Virus record (IMG/VR): IMGVR_UViG_3300035701_000270
Location: 1 to 25,110 of that record
Origin: a virus
Length of the DNA stretch: 25,110 nt
Reading direction: 5' to 3' (one strand)
In this document: positions 13,746 to 21,030 of the stretch, piece after piece
Layout: each line of letters begins with the position of its first letter
How positions within the stretch are numbered: the stretch's first letter is position 1
Notes under the pieces: generated by a model
Databases searched by the model: none
What the model saw: the letters and a program-made list of their open reading frames with translations, nothing else
Told to the model about the DNA's origin: nothing
Position numbers and translations under genes: made by a program

Positions 13746-13858
13746 ATATATTACCCTTAGAGCCCTAATAACAGTTCCCCCTACCCCAAAGAGATATTAG
13801 TCTTTAAGGTAGGGAACTGGGTAGGCTCTATAGGGATATATTACCCTTGTCGCCCTAC
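13746..13858. repeat. Direct repeat flanking nested stem-loop
   Basis: 13746-13768 and 13836-13858 share ATATATTACCCTT, three differing bases, then GCCCTA. The structured element lies mostly between them. Confidence 0.75.
13758..13830. other. Nested three-segment stem-loop
   Basis: Outer TAGAGCC (13758-13764) with GGCTCTA (13824-13830). Middle AGTTCCC-CC-TACC (13773-13785, two bulged C) with GGTAGGGAACT (13808-13818). Inner AAAGA (13788-13792) with TCTTT (13801-13805), separated by a CC/AA internal loop and capped by 8 nt. 23 base pairs in total, all Watson-Crick. Confidence 0.7.
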
Positions 13859-13986
13859 TCCCTTTTTAGGTGCGGGAGAACCCCAGCGAGTAGCAACTTA
13901 AACTATTATATAGTCGCCGGATTGCACGGTCTTTTAAATCGTAAGCTACTTCTTATACCCCCAACGATACGGGCATTAAAGCCCCG

Positions 13987-14355
13987 CTATAACTCATCAC
14001 TCTCTTCTTCTATAACCGGTATCTTAACATCCTGATCCATTGGAACTAAAGTGAGGACATCTGTTTTCTTGCCAAAGGCGAGCATTTCAATAATGGTAGC
14101 CCTTAAAGGTATATTCATCCATTCTCTGCTATCTGTGCCAAGGCTCTCGCTTAGAGTGCGAATAGTGGTGTTATTCATAGTATATGTCTTGATTTCCTTA
14201 TTCGGTAGCCTCATCTCAAATTGTAGAACTTTTTTAGTCTTTCCGTCAACTCCCTTGATTTCTTTCCACTCTCCTTCTGTTATCAGGTCAACTATATCTC
14301 CATCTTTAACATTGACTCCGGCCTTGCAAAATGACGAGGGAATAATTATCTCCAT
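13987..14355 (-). CDS. Hypothetical protein, possible OB-like beta fold
   Basis: A 122-residue protein starting MEIIIPSSFCKAGVNVKDGD. It is beta-rich: GDIVDLITEGEWKEI, KKVLQFEMRLPNKEIKTYTM, PLRATIIEMLAFGKKTDVLTLVP, with an acidic tail (EEESDEL) like those of single-stranded DNA-binding proteins. That and its place in a replication/recombination operon make an OB-fold or DNA-associated role possible but unproven. An AAAGGTCG box lies 30 nt before the ATG, and there is no Shine-Dalgarno. A conserved hairpin follows the stop. Confidence 0.6.
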   Translation of the reverse strand: MEIIIPSSFCKAGVNVKDGDIVDLITEGEWKEIKGVDGKTKKVLQFEMRLPNKEIKTYTMNNTTIRTLSESLGTDSREWMNIPLRATIIEMLAFGKKTDVLTLVPMDQDVKIPVIEEESDEL

Positions 14356-14356
14356 T

Positions 14357-14548
14357 TTATTTATTTTTATTATTTGTATTATCTACGACCTTTGGCTTTT
14401 TAAATAAACCTTCCTTCTTTGCTATCTGTTGCACTCTCTGCCGTGAGATAGAATAAAACTCTCCAATTTCCTTAAAGGTTCTATTCCTTTTTACTGCCTC
14501 TATAATTGTTTTGTTTCTTTCGGGCTTTGCCCAAGGATATCTATTCAT
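14357..14548 (-). CDS. Mini protein with sigma-70 region 4-like helix-turn-helix
   Basis: A 63-residue protein. Residues ~22-47 (NRTFKEIGEFYSISRQRVQQ, then IAKKEGL) match the region 4.2 helix-turn-helix of sigma-70 factors (T..EIg..f.vsr.RVrQI). No region 2 is present, so it cannot be a full sigma factor. It could be a small transcription regulator or a factor acting on host RNA polymerase. It has its own near-consensus promoter at 14575-14602 and sits one base from the next gene. Its C-terminal codons carry the AAAGGTCG box used by that gene. Confidence 0.65.
   Translation of the reverse strand: MNRYPWAKPERNKTIIEAVKRNRTFKEIGEFYSISRQRVQQIAKKEGLFKKPKVVDNTNNKNK
14386..14393 (-). promoter_or_regulatory. 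AAAGGTCG box inside coding sequence
   Basis: Followed on the minus strand by TAGATAATACAAATAATAA; 30 nt before the ATG at 14355, which lacks a Shine-Dalgarno site. Confidence 0.5.
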
Positions 14549-14574
14549 AAGAGTATGATTTAGCTTTTACTTTC

Positions 14575-14602
14575 ATTATACATAAACAAGAGGTTGAGTC
14601 AA
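14575..14602 (-). promoter_or_regulatory. Sigma-70 promoter
   Basis: Minus strand TTGACT (14602-14597), 16-nt spacer, TATAAT (14580-14575). Predicted start near 14568, about 20 nt before the ATG at 14548. Confidence 0.7.
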
Positions 14603-14609
14603 CAGTGCA

Positions 14610-14813
14610 TTAATGCCCATTTTTTAAAATAGCAAAGATATTATTTTGATTATGCTCTTTAAAATTAATATACCATTGAGGCAAAACTTCTTTCCAGTCT
14701 ACCATTCCACCCTTGACCATTAATTTTACTCTCGGTGGTAGAGAGTCAAAAAAGGTTTGGAATTCCCTTTCATTCATTTCCATTAAAATCTTTAATGCTT
14801 TTTCTGTGTCCAT
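14610..14813 (-). CDS. Small helical protein
   Basis: A 67-residue protein starting MDTEKALKILMEMNEREFQT. Two to three amphipathic helices, then a Trp-containing segment (VDWKEVLPQWYINFKEH) and a short tail ending NGH. The stop codon is part of a TGGGCATTAATGCAC palindrome. Starts one base after the preceding stop. Function unknown. Confidence 0.6.
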   Translation of the reverse strand: MDTEKALKILMEMNEREFQTFFDSLPPRVKLMVKGGMVDWKEVLPQWYINFKEHNQNNIFAILKNGH

Positions 14814-14814
14814 T

Positions 14815-15096
14815 TTATTCTTGATAGAAGTTAGGCGCGTCTTTTGGCGACATTATTTCTATCATTTTATTTTCTTCGGTAAAGTCTATTGGCTCTTCAG
14901 CTTCTCTTTGGGAGTTTAGCTCGTCTATCATAGCTTCTTCCGCCTGTGCTTTATCTCTGCATTGAGGACAGAGCCATATTGCTCTTTCCTCTCCGTTTCT
15001 CTCTCTATCACCGACAAGCCACTCTCTTCCGCAATCAACACAAGGAATCCTCAATTTACTATTTTTTAAATTGGCTATAAATTTATCTATTGTCAT
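14815..15096 (-). CDS. Zinc-ribbon protein, first gene of the minus operon
   Basis: A 93-residue protein. C-V-D-C-G (residues ~19-23) and C-P-Q-C (~43-46) make a classical zinc ribbon, followed by a long acidic helix (KAQAEEAMIDELNSQREAEE). It resembles small phage or archaeal transcription-related zinc ribbons but is not assignable. It is the first gene of the minus-strand transcript from the promoter at 15302-15329, with a leader of about 200 nt and an AAAGGTCG box 30 nt before its start. Confidence 0.65.
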   Translation of the reverse strand: MTIDKFIANLKNSKLRIPCVDCGREWLVGDRERNGEERAIWLCPQCRDKAQAEEAMIDELNSQREAEEPIDFTEENKMIEIMSPKDAPNFYQE

Positions 15097-15126
15097 ATTA
15101 TTATTATTTATGTTATTATTTAACTA

Positions 15127-15134
15127 CGACCTTT
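15127..15134 (-). promoter_or_regulatory. AAAGGTCG box
   Basis: Minus strand, followed by TAGTTAAATAATAACAT; 30 nt before the ATG at 15096. It lies about 165 nt inside the transcript from the 15302-15329 promoter. Confidence 0.6.
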
Positions 15135-15301
15135 TAGTTATTTAATTATCTTTTAGCCAGTTCTTCATTATCTTGTGAGAGCTGGCAAGAGCAAGGGTTT
15201 AACACCGGATCTATTCGTATTATTAGGGAGGCAGTTTATCCAAGCGATACTGCCAAACGCTGTGTTATTGCTGACCGAGCATTAAAGCCCTGTCTGCTTT
15301 G

Positions 15302-15329
15302 AGTATAGCTCGTCAATAAGGGCTGTCAA
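15302..15329 (-). promoter_or_regulatory. Sigma-70 promoter for the minus operon
   Basis: Minus strand TTGACA (15329-15324), 16-nt spacer, TATACT (15307-15302). Predicted start near 15295, where a GGGCTTTAATGCTC hairpin would be the first structure of the RNA. Confidence 0.7.
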
Positions 15330-15390
15330 TAGAGAGAGGTGCAAAACTCCTGTGGAAGGAAATGTCAATGGCTACGCCATACATCCCGCA

Positions 15391-15415
15391 ATAATCGCGC
15401 ATATAATCGCGCATA
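15391..15415. repeat. 13-bp direct repeat ATAATCGCGCATA
   Basis: Two exact copies sharing one base (15391-15403 and 15403-15415), with a 12-bp period. Confidence 0.85.
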
Positions 15416-15566
15416 GTATATTATAATAATAGTAGTAGTAATAATAATAATAATAATAATACTGTTATAATACATAATAAAATATAACAGGTATAACATA
15501 CAATGGTAGTATTGTAATACTAATAAAATATAACTAATACTAATACTATAACAGATACCTCAACAC

Positions 15567-15654
15567 TATGCATATACACTACACTACACTACACTACCTA
15601 TGCTATACTACACTACACTACACTATGCTATACTACTGTGTTGGTATGCATATG
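15567..15654. repeat. Iteron-like cluster: ACACT pentamers and TATGC motifs
   Basis: ACACT x4 (15576-15595) and x3 (15610-15624). TATGCTATACTAC occurs twice (15599-15611, 15624-15636). TATGCATATAC (15567) and TATGCATATG (15645) flank the cluster. Confidence 0.8.
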
Positions 15655-15813
15655 GGGTGCAGAGCTATTGCCGGCTATCGTGCAGGGCTTGACTCATTCC
15701 CAAAAAAATGCTATGTAGGAAATAAAGGCGCATATTGTCCGTTTCCTTATTAATAGACCCCCCTATGCCGTATTTATTTATTAGTGATTATACTAATTAC
15801 CCTTCCCCAATAT

Positions 15814-16002
15814 ATGATATTTTTTTCAATCCTAAACTTTCTTGACAGAATATACAAAGCATTGTTTGGTATTAAAGTAAAAGGGGAAGAAGCAACATAT
15901 ACTTATATTAAAACTTCCCTGTCTGTCTGGGACACGAACGAAACACATCTGTTGAGTTCGCAGAAGAAACAGGCAGAAGAGGCTCTACAAGAAAATGGAT
16001 AA
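15814..16002 (+). CDS. Small membrane-anchored protein
   Basis: From ATG 15814 (62 residues, MIFFSILNFLDRIYKALFG); a GTG at 15784 would add ten residues. One N-terminal hydrophobic helix is followed by a soluble Thr/Ser/Glu-rich part (EEATYTYIKTSLSVWDTNET) and a C-terminal helix. It overlaps the next small gene by 8 nt. First gene of the rightward packaging operon. No family recognised. Confidence 0.45.
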   Translation: MIFFSILNFLDRIYKALFGIKVKGEEATYTYIKTSLSVWDTNETHLLSSQKKQAEEALQENG

Positions 16003-16099
16003 CGTAACTTGTTTAGGTCTTATGGCGATTGCCCCAATAGTGATACTGGGTTCTTTCGCATTGTGGGACTTCTTATTCAATAGAACAAATGGCAGGTAG
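15995..16099 (+). CDS. Tiny single-helix membrane protein
   Basis: A 34-residue frame, MDNVTCLGLMAIAPIVILGS followed by FALWDFLFNRTNGR. One hydrophobic helix and a basic end. It overlaps both neighbours (8 nt upstream, 11 nt into the small terminase), the pattern of a translated small gene. Function unknown. Confidence 0.45.
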   Translation: MDNVTCLGLMAIAPIVILGSFALWDFLFNRTNGR

Positions 16100-16601
16100 A
16101 AAGAAACTAAGTCTGAAGCAAAAGAAGTGGGCGCAGGAGTTTGTCGTAAATAATGGGAACGCTACTCAAGCAGCAGTCGCCGCGTATCCGGATTCAAAGA
16201 GCCGTGGTATGGCAGCCGTCCTCGGATTTAAAAATGCGCATAATCCGGAAGTTATACAGGAAGTTGAGAAACTGATGGAAGAACAGAATATAACGGATGC
16301 GTATATGATGCGCAGATTAAAAGAAGGACTGGATGCGAATGTTGTTGCTTCCCACAAAGGCGAAGTTGTCCTGACGAAGATTCCGGATCTGATGGCCCGT
16401 TTCAAATACTGGGAAGCCGGGGCAAAAATCAAAAACTACTTTCCCGCTCAACAGACAGAATCAAGAAATTTGAATATTGACGTGCAATTAGAAAATATGC
16501 CAAAGGCCGAATTCGTACAAATGCTCAAAGAGTATTTAAAAGAAGTTAATCAAGATCTACAAAATGTCGATGTTAATAAAAAACCTATCGCTGGTGAATA
16601 A
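16089..16601 (+). CDS. Terminase small subunit
   Basis: A 170-residue protein. The N-terminus (LSLKQKKWAQEFVVNNGNAT, then QAAVAAYPDS) is the helix-turn-helix signature of Terminase_2-type small subunits: L..KQ..F...Y...NGNATQAA..AY. The rest is helical, with a Glu/Lys-rich C-terminus for oligomerisation. It should bind the packaging site and regulate the large subunit. Large terminase follows two genes downstream, as usual. Confidence 0.85.
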   Translation: MAGRKKLSLKQKKWAQEFVVNNGNATQAAVAAYPDSKSRGMAAVLGFKNAHNPEVIQEVEKLMEEQNITDAYMMRRLKEGLDANVVASHKGEVVLTKIPDLMARFKYWEAGAKIKNYFPAQQTESRNLNIDVQLENMPKAEFVQMLKEYLKEVNQDLQNVDVNKKPIAGE

Positions 16602-16848
16602 AGATGAGAGGAAGAAATACCTCAGAGATTTCGAGGGGGAACTCAAAAAACAACTCACTTGGACAGACTTCCTCCTCCGGCATTTGGAGAGGGTCAAACT
16701 CACAGCAGGAGAACAGAAGTTGCTCGAAATCCAGAAGGGCGTTGACGCCCAGACGGGCCAGAAAGAGTGGCTCGAAGGGCAGTTGATGACCATAGTTGAT
16801 GATATAAAAGATCTGGAGGAAGATTCAAAGAATAAGAAAACAAAATGA
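16564..16848 (+). CDS. Small coiled-coil protein between terminase subunits
   Basis: A 94-residue protein overlapping the small terminase by 38 nt and the large terminase by ATGA. It is highly charged and helical (DERKKYLRDFEGELKKQL, HLERVKLTAGEQKLLEIQKG), ending in a Lys-rich tail. Possibly a packaging accessory protein; no family recognised. An in-frame ATG at 16570 is an alternative start. Confidence 0.65.
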   Translation: MSMLIKNLSLVNKDERKKYLRDFEGELKKQLTWTDFLLRHLERVKLTAGEQKLLEIQKGVDAQTGQKEWLEGQLMTIVDDIKDLEEDSKNKKTK

Positions 16849-18368
16849 ATTCGATCCTCGCCTCTGCTCTATTCCGAAAACAAAGAAGGGACAAGGCAAG
16901 AGGTAGTCTCGAATTTTTTGCTGGCTACTACCTACCGCATATCCTAGAAGATGCTACCCCGTATTTCCACAAGGAGATTTATAATCTCCTCGGAACAGAA
17001 AATAGACTGTGTATTGCAGCTCCCCGTGGTTTTGCGAAGTCAACCATCACCCAGTTGATCTACGGACTGCACTGTTTGCTATATCAAGAGAACGCGGACA
17101 TACTGACGATTTCTCAGAGTTCCTCTCTCGCAGAAGACTGGGTCAGGAAAATAAAATTCGAACTTGAGTCTAATGACCGAATCAAATCCGACTTTGGTGC
17201 TATACTGCAGTGGGGAGATAAAGACTCAAAGAGATGGACGGCCAATCATCTAATAATCCAGAAGGGGGAAAGGACATACTCTCAGATTCGGGCAAGAGGT
17301 AGGGGATGCCAAGTCCGTGGTTTGCGTCCGAGTATAGTTATCTGTGATGATCTGGAAGACGAAGAGATGGTTCGTTCGGAAGACCAGCGCAAATTCTTAA
17401 AAGAGTGGTTCTTGGGAGCGTTACTGAATGTCTTGAAACCAGATCAACAACTGATTGTTATAGGCACAATGCTCCATCCTTTAGCTCTACTGGGAGAGAT
17501 TATTAATAAGAAAGAGCAATTCGGAGGATGGACTACCAGAAAGTATGTGGCTCTGACAGATGGCAAGAGTTTGTGGGAGGCACGTTATTCAGCCAAGGCG
17601 TTGCTACAGAGGAAACTGGAGATAGGCACATATGCCTTTGAATCTGAATTTCAGAATAATCCCATATCGTCTGATATATGTCTATGGAGACCGGACTGGG
17701 TTCTCAGATATGAAACCTTGCCGGAGATTAAGATTAAGTTTGCAGCTCTAGACCCCGCAGCATCAATTAAAGAGAGAGCAGATTATTCATCAATGACCTG
17801 TATGGGAGTCGGTACTGATGAAAAGATATATGAGATTGAAACATTAAAAGGGCGCTGGGGAACGTGGGATTTAATTGATAGAATAATCAAGTTCTACCTT
17901 AAACATAAACCCATTCGTTTCGGAATAGAGGAAATTGCCTTCCAGTCAATTATACGCCAAGTCTTATTAAGAGAAGCTAGAAACCAAGGTGTTGTTATTC
18001 CCGTAGAACCAATTACTCTCGGAAAGTACACCGGTAAAGAAAAGCAGAGAAGGTCGCCAAAAGACAAATACACCCGTGCTTTGTCTGTTATTCATTACTG
18101 GGAACAAGGTTTGGTCTACCTAAAGACCCCCGATCTGATTGACGAGTTATCTTTGTTCCCGACAGGAAGCCACGATGATTCTGTTGATTCCTGTGTCTGG
18201 TGTATGATGATGATTAAAAAATATGCACCATTGAGGGTGATGATAGAAAGTCCGAAACTACCACAGGAGATCCGGGGCTTTGAAGTTAAAGACAATACGA
18301 TGCCCTGTTTAGCATCCATTGAGGAATTGTTTGCCGATCGGGGAACTGATTGGCGGATAGGACAATGA
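16845..18368 (+). CDS. terL: Terminase large subunit
   Basis: A 507-residue packaging ATPase-nuclease. Walker A is APRGFAKST (residues 59-67), Walker B is IVICDD (164-169) followed by L-E-D-E, and a coupling-motif-like VIGTMLH is at ~205-211. The RNase H-like nuclease domain begins at FAALDPA (299-304, catalytic D303), with the third acidic cluster in GSHDDSVDS near 445. Length is normal for the family. It cuts concatemeric DNA and drives it into the prohead through the portal. It overlaps neighbours by ATGA on both sides. Confidence 0.95.
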   Translation: MNSILASALFRKQRRDKARGSLEFFAGYYLPHILEDATPYFHKEIYNLLGTENRLCIAAPRGFAKSTITQLIYGLHCLLYQENADILTISQSSSLAEDWVRKIKFELESNDRIKSDFGAILQWGDKDSKRWTANHLIIQKGERTYSQIRARGRGCQVRGLRPSIVICDDLEDEEMVRSEDQRKFLKEWFLGALLNVLKPDQQLIVIGTMLHPLALLGEIINKKEQFGGWTTRKYVALTDGKSLWEARYSAKALLQRKLEIGTYAFESEFQNNPISSDICLWRPDWVLRYETLPEIKIKFAALDPAASIKERADYSSMTCMGVGTDEKIYEIETLKGRWGTWDLIDRIIKFYLKHKPIRFGIEEIAFQSIIRQVLLREARNQGVVIPVEPITLGKYTGKEKQRRSPKDKYTRALSVIHYWEQGLVYLKTPDLIDELSLFPTGSHDDSVDSCVWCMMMIKKYAPLRVMIESPKLPQEIRGFEVKDNTMPCLASIEELFADRGTDWRIGQ

Positions 18369-18760
18369 AAAAGAAAACAAAGGTCATAGGCAAATTTAAC
18401 GGAAAAGTTAAGATGCAATGTCCTAATTGCGAGGAGAGTTTAATTGTCTTTCGCGGGTCAAACAGATGGTGTACTTGGTTTCGCGGAGAGTGTTTTACCT
18501 GCGGATACGAGTTTAAATTGAAAGATTTTGAATTCGACTTAGTGCAACCCGATTCTCCTTTCTTCGGATTGATTTATAAATATGATCCGGATAAACTGAC
18601 GGCTGAGAAGAAAAAAGAATATGAGAAAATGGAACAAAGGAAAAAGGGAGAATTGGAGAAGAAATATTGGTTGGAACGATTCGATCCAACTCAAAAACAT
18701 ATAAGATCTGGGGCTGCCGAAAGGCGGACAATAGAAAGGGAGGTTTTAAGGGGGGATTAA
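18365..18760 (+). CDS. Zinc-ribbon protein after large terminase
   Basis: The start is set at ATG 18365 (131 residues, MKKKTKVIGKFNGKVKMQCP), which overlaps the terminase stop as ATGA; the frame also opens at 18350. C-P-N-C and C-F-T-C (about residues 19-50) form a zinc ribbon. A Lys/Glu-rich helix follows (EKKKEYEKMEQRKKGELEKK). It may bind DNA or the packaging machine. No family recognised. Confidence 0.65.
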   Translation: MKKKTKVIGKFNGKVKMQCPNCEESLIVFRGSNRWCTWFRGECFTCGYEFKLKDFEFDLVQPDSPFFGLIYKYDPDKLTAEKKKEYEKMEQRKKGELEKKYWLERFDPTQKHIRSGAAERRTIEREVLRGD

Positions 18761-18862
18761 CTATTTAAAGGTTGGACAAAATATCCAAAACTAAGATTTA
18801 ATATTGATAATGGTATTTCTCTTTGTAAGGATTGTCATAATTTAACTAAAATAAAAAAATGA
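18761..18862 (+). pseudogene. Remnant of an HNH endonuclease (C-terminal end only)
   Basis: A short open stretch with no start codon reads [13 protein letters not shown], then [20 protein letters not shown] and a stop. The W..YP.LRF..DNGI.LC..CH pattern is the typical C-terminus of phage HNH homing endonucleases (H-N-H second half). An in-frame stop directly precedes it (18758-18760), so the catalytic first half is missing. Its TGA overlaps the portal ATG as ATGA. It is a different subfamily from the intact HNH gene at 24665. Confidence 0.75.
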
Positions 18863-20544
18863 GTGCAGAATTTATACACGAGGATTTTCCAAAAGCATAT
18901 AAAGCTCCGACTATGGATACTCCGGATGCCAATTTGATTTCCATAGCTTCGGCTTGGTTTCAAGAAAGTAAAAGGTATCATACTGAGCTTGAAAGAATCT
19001 GGAAACAGAATGAAGATTATTATAAAGGCAAACAGACCTTTATGGAACGAGTACCTGCCGATATGTCCAATACTGTTCAGAACCAGATATTTATGGGAAT
19101 TGAAACTATAGTTCCCATTATAACTGCCAATCCTCCGCAGTTTATTGCAGAACCTCCGGAAGAATCCGATACTTCGGTTGAATATGCCGATGCACTTCAG
19201 AAAGTTCTTGGGATACACTACGAGACAAAAGATGTCAGGACTAACGGGGAAATGCTTGTCAGGCATATGCTTATTTATAGGTATGGTTGCTGGAAGGTTT
19301 ATTGGGACGAAAGGGAAGACGATGTAGGTTTAAAAACTATCAGACCCCAGAGATTATATTTCCCGAAGGTTGCGACAGAATTACCATATATAATGGAACA
19401 GATGGATATTACTTCCGAGGAATTTAAAGAGATATGGGGAGAAGAAAAATTTAAAGAGTTTCTTACTCACGGAGGTCAGGAGTTTGACCCCAATCTACTG
19501 GAGAAAGTTGCAGGCATCTGGACTATCTGGGAAGTGTGGACGAAAGATATGGTCTTCTGGAAGTACGGTTCAATAATAATTGACAAGCAGGAAAACCCGC
19601 ATTACGATTTTAATAATAAGAAAAAGAATCATTTTATGTATCCGAAGATTCCGTATATTATAGCTTCCGTTTTTAGACTCGGAAATTCGGTAGTCGGGGA
19701 AACAGACTTAATACAACAAACAATTCCCATTCAGGATACAATCAATGTTTCTGCCCGTTTAGTAATAAATAATGCAAATAAAACTGGAAATGCCCAATGG
19801 TTTGTAGACAATCAGATCGGTTTGTCCGAAGAGGAGGTCAGGACGAAAATCACCAATGCTCCGGGACTCTTAATATATGGGTCAGGAGTGGCCAACCCCA
19901 ACCTTTTGAGGCGCGATCCTCCGCCTCCTCTTCCGGCATATATCCAAGAATTAAAGTTAATGGCAGAAAACGCCTTTGATAATATCTTTGGGACGCACTC
20001 AACTACACGGGGAGAAAGACAGTCGCAGGAAACTCTTGGTGGAAGATTATTACTCAAACAGGCAGACCTTGGCAGAATTGACCTTATCGTACGGGAATTT
20101 GAAAGATGTGTTGCGGAACTTGGAAACTGGTTCACCCAGTTGATGAAATTAAATTATGCATCCAAGAGAACCTTCAGGGCTTATGGAGAAACCGGTATTA
20201 CCTTCGTCAAACTGATGAAAGATATGATTGAGGAGGGTATCAAGGTTATTATAAAATCTGGAACTACTCTTCCTACAGATGAACTTTCAAAGAGAAGAGA
20301 AGCTGTGGAATTATGGGGAATGGGAGCTTTAGATCCCGTAACTCTATTTGAGAGACTCAAATTTTCCAATCCGGAAGAGGCAGCCCAGAGACTACAAGCT
20401 TGGAGAATGAATCAATTAAAAATGGAGGCCCAAATACAGGGTACAGTTGGTCAGCAACCAACGGGAGGACAAGGTCGGCAGACACAACCACTACCTTCCC
20501 CACAGAGGGAGGTAGGTAAAATGGAGGGTAAAATAACAAAATGA
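18859..20544 (+). CDS. Portal protein
   Basis: A 561-residue protein right after the terminase block. The N-terminal half ([40 protein letters not shown], then [17 protein letters not shown]) is characteristic of P22/phage head-to-tail portal proteins. The centre has a long helical wing/stem and the C-terminus is Gln/Pro-rich. It forms the dodecameric DNA channel at one capsid vertex. The last 75 nt include an AAGGTCG box and a hairpin that seem to belong to the leader of the following gene. Confidence 0.85.
   Translation: MSAEFIHEDFPKAYKAPTMDTPDANLISIASAWFQESKRYHTELERIWKQNEDYYKGKQTFMERVPADMSNTVQNQIFMGIETIVPIITANPPQFIAEPPEESDTSVEYADALQKVLGIHYETKDVRTNGEMLVRHMLIYRYGCWKVYWDEREDDVGLKTIRPQRLYFPKVATELPYIMEQMDITSEEFKEIWGEEKFKEFLTHGGQEFDPNLLEKVAGIWTIWEVWTKDMVFWKYGSIIIDKQENPHYDFNNKKKNHFMYPKIPYIIASVFRLGNSVVGETDLIQQTIPIQDTINVSARLVINNANKTGNAQWFVDNQIGLSEEEVRTKITNAPGLLIYGSGVANPNLLRRDPPPPLPAYIQELKLMAENAFDNIFGTHSTTRGERQSQETLGGRLLLKQADLGRIDLIVREFERCVAELGNWFTQLMKLNYASKRTFRAYGETGITFVKLMKDMIEEGIKVIIKSGTTLPTDELSKRREAVELWGMGALDPVTLFERLKFSNPEEAAQRLQAWRMNQLKMEAQIQGTVGQQPTGGQGRQTQPLPSPQREVGKMEGKITK
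20471..20477 (+). promoter_or_regulatory. AAGGTCG box (7-mer) in portal 3' end
   Basis: 63 nt before the ATG at 20541. A hairpin (20491-20515) lies between and would leave 38 unpaired nt. Confidence 0.3.
20491..20515 (+). other. Hairpin in portal 3' end
   Basis: CTACCTTCCC (20491-20500) with GGGAGGTAG (20507-20515), one bulged T, 6-nt loop; within coding sequence. Confidence 0.6.
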
Positions 20545-20882
20545 TTTACTCATTACCTAAAAGATTTAAATTATTACAGGCTAAACAGGAATCATTAAAG
20601 GCGGGAGCAAAGGCAAAATATACGTCTAGTTTTGGTGGGATGACAAAAGCATTTCTTGGAGAATTGCCATCAGCTACAAAACAAGTCTTTAGTGCACCAT
20701 TTAAGGCAGCCAAAGTTACTGGTGGAGTGATAGGTGCAGCTTTAAGTAAGAATGTCAATTTTGATAATTCAGATAAAAACGAACTTAGGTTTAGAGCTGA
20801 GAATTTAAGAAAAATAAGAGATGCATCTCAGAAGTACCAAGAAAGCCATCCGGGTTTTAAAGTACCGAGAGAGATGCGATAA
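20541..20882 (+). CDS. Small basic head-region protein
   Basis: A 113-residue protein whose ATG overlaps the portal stop as ATGA. It is Lys/Ala-rich with short hydrophobic stretches (AKVTGGVIGAALSKNV) and a C-terminal helix (ENLRKIRDASQKYQESHPGF). It may be a minor virion protein. No family recognised. The gap to the next gene is only 4 nt. Confidence 0.6.
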   Translation: MIYSLPKRFKLLQAKQESLKAGAKAKYTSSFGGMTKAFLGELPSATKQVFSAPFKAAKVTGGVIGAALSKNVNFDNSDKNELRFRAENLRKIRDASQKYQESHPGFKVPREMR

Positions 20883-20886
20883 AACA

Positions 20887-21030
20887 ATGCCGGCACAATT
20901 TGAAGCGTGCGTAAAATCAGGAGGAAGGGTTCGCACTATTAAACCCAAGAAAGGGACTTATATTCACGTTTGTTATAAGGGTGGAAAATCGTATTCTGGG
21001 GAGGTTCACCATAATCCAAAGAAGAAATAA
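20887..21030 (+). CDS. Small conserved Gly/Lys-rich protein
   Basis: I start at ATG 20887 (47 residues, MPAQFEACVKSGGRVRTIKP) because the longer frame overlaps the preceding gene heavily. The pattern F..CVKSGGRVRT...Y.HVCYKGGKSY.GEV resembles short proteins that recur in phages and archaea; I cannot name the family. It has two Cys and a beta-hairpin look, and a TAATG overlap with the methyltransferase. Confidence 0.55.
   Translation: MPAQFEACVKSGGRVRTIKPKKGTYIHVCYKGGKSYSGEVHHNPKKK

Larger units (their letters stand above)
13712..13986. other. Intergenic region with strong RNA structure
   Basis: No gene in these 275 bases. The holdings are an AT-only stretch (13712-13752), a near-identical 23-bp direct repeat (13746-13768 and 13836-13858), a long nested stem-loop (13758-13830), smaller GC hairpins near 13871-13887, and a GGGGCTTTAATGCCC hairpin (minus, 13972-13986) immediately after the stop at 13987. 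It probably forms the leader of the 13711-10966 genes. Confidence 0.6.
15097..15783. other. Divergent non-coding control / possible origin region
   Basis: No credible gene in about 690 bases between divergent operons. From left to right: the minus-strand leader with its AAAGGTCG box (15127-15134) and a GGCAGT/ACTGCC hairpin near 15231-15254; the minus promoter (15302-15329); a 13-bp direct repeat (15391-15415); AGT/AAT triplet tracts (15428-15470); two AATAAAATATAAC copies; an ACACT/TATGC repeat cluster (15567-15654); and a weak plus promoter candidate (TTGACT 15689-15694). Low-complexity AT-rich DNA plus iterated short motifs is the style of replication origins, but no replication initiator is in the window. 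Confidence 0.55.

Noticed and set aside
13925-13965. tRNA-Lys-like anticodon arm: ACGGT / CTTTTAA / ATCGT
   Set aside because: The 5-bp stem and 7-nt loop look right, but no D-arm, T-arm or acceptor stem can be built at the expected distances on either side.
15281-15330. Possible H-type pseudoknot (GAGC/GCTC interleaved with AGCCCT/AGGGCT)
   Set aside because: One arm lies in the -35/-10 region of the minus promoter and would not be in that transcript. Plus-strand transcription here is not supported.
15567-15654. CRISPR-like array
   Set aside because: Repeats are 5-13 bp with no unique spacers of regular length and no cas genes nearby.
15568-15753. 61-residue frame rich in Tyr/Thr/Leu/His
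   Set aside because: It is a translation of the ACACT/TATGC repeat block with no leader signal and no plausible protein character.
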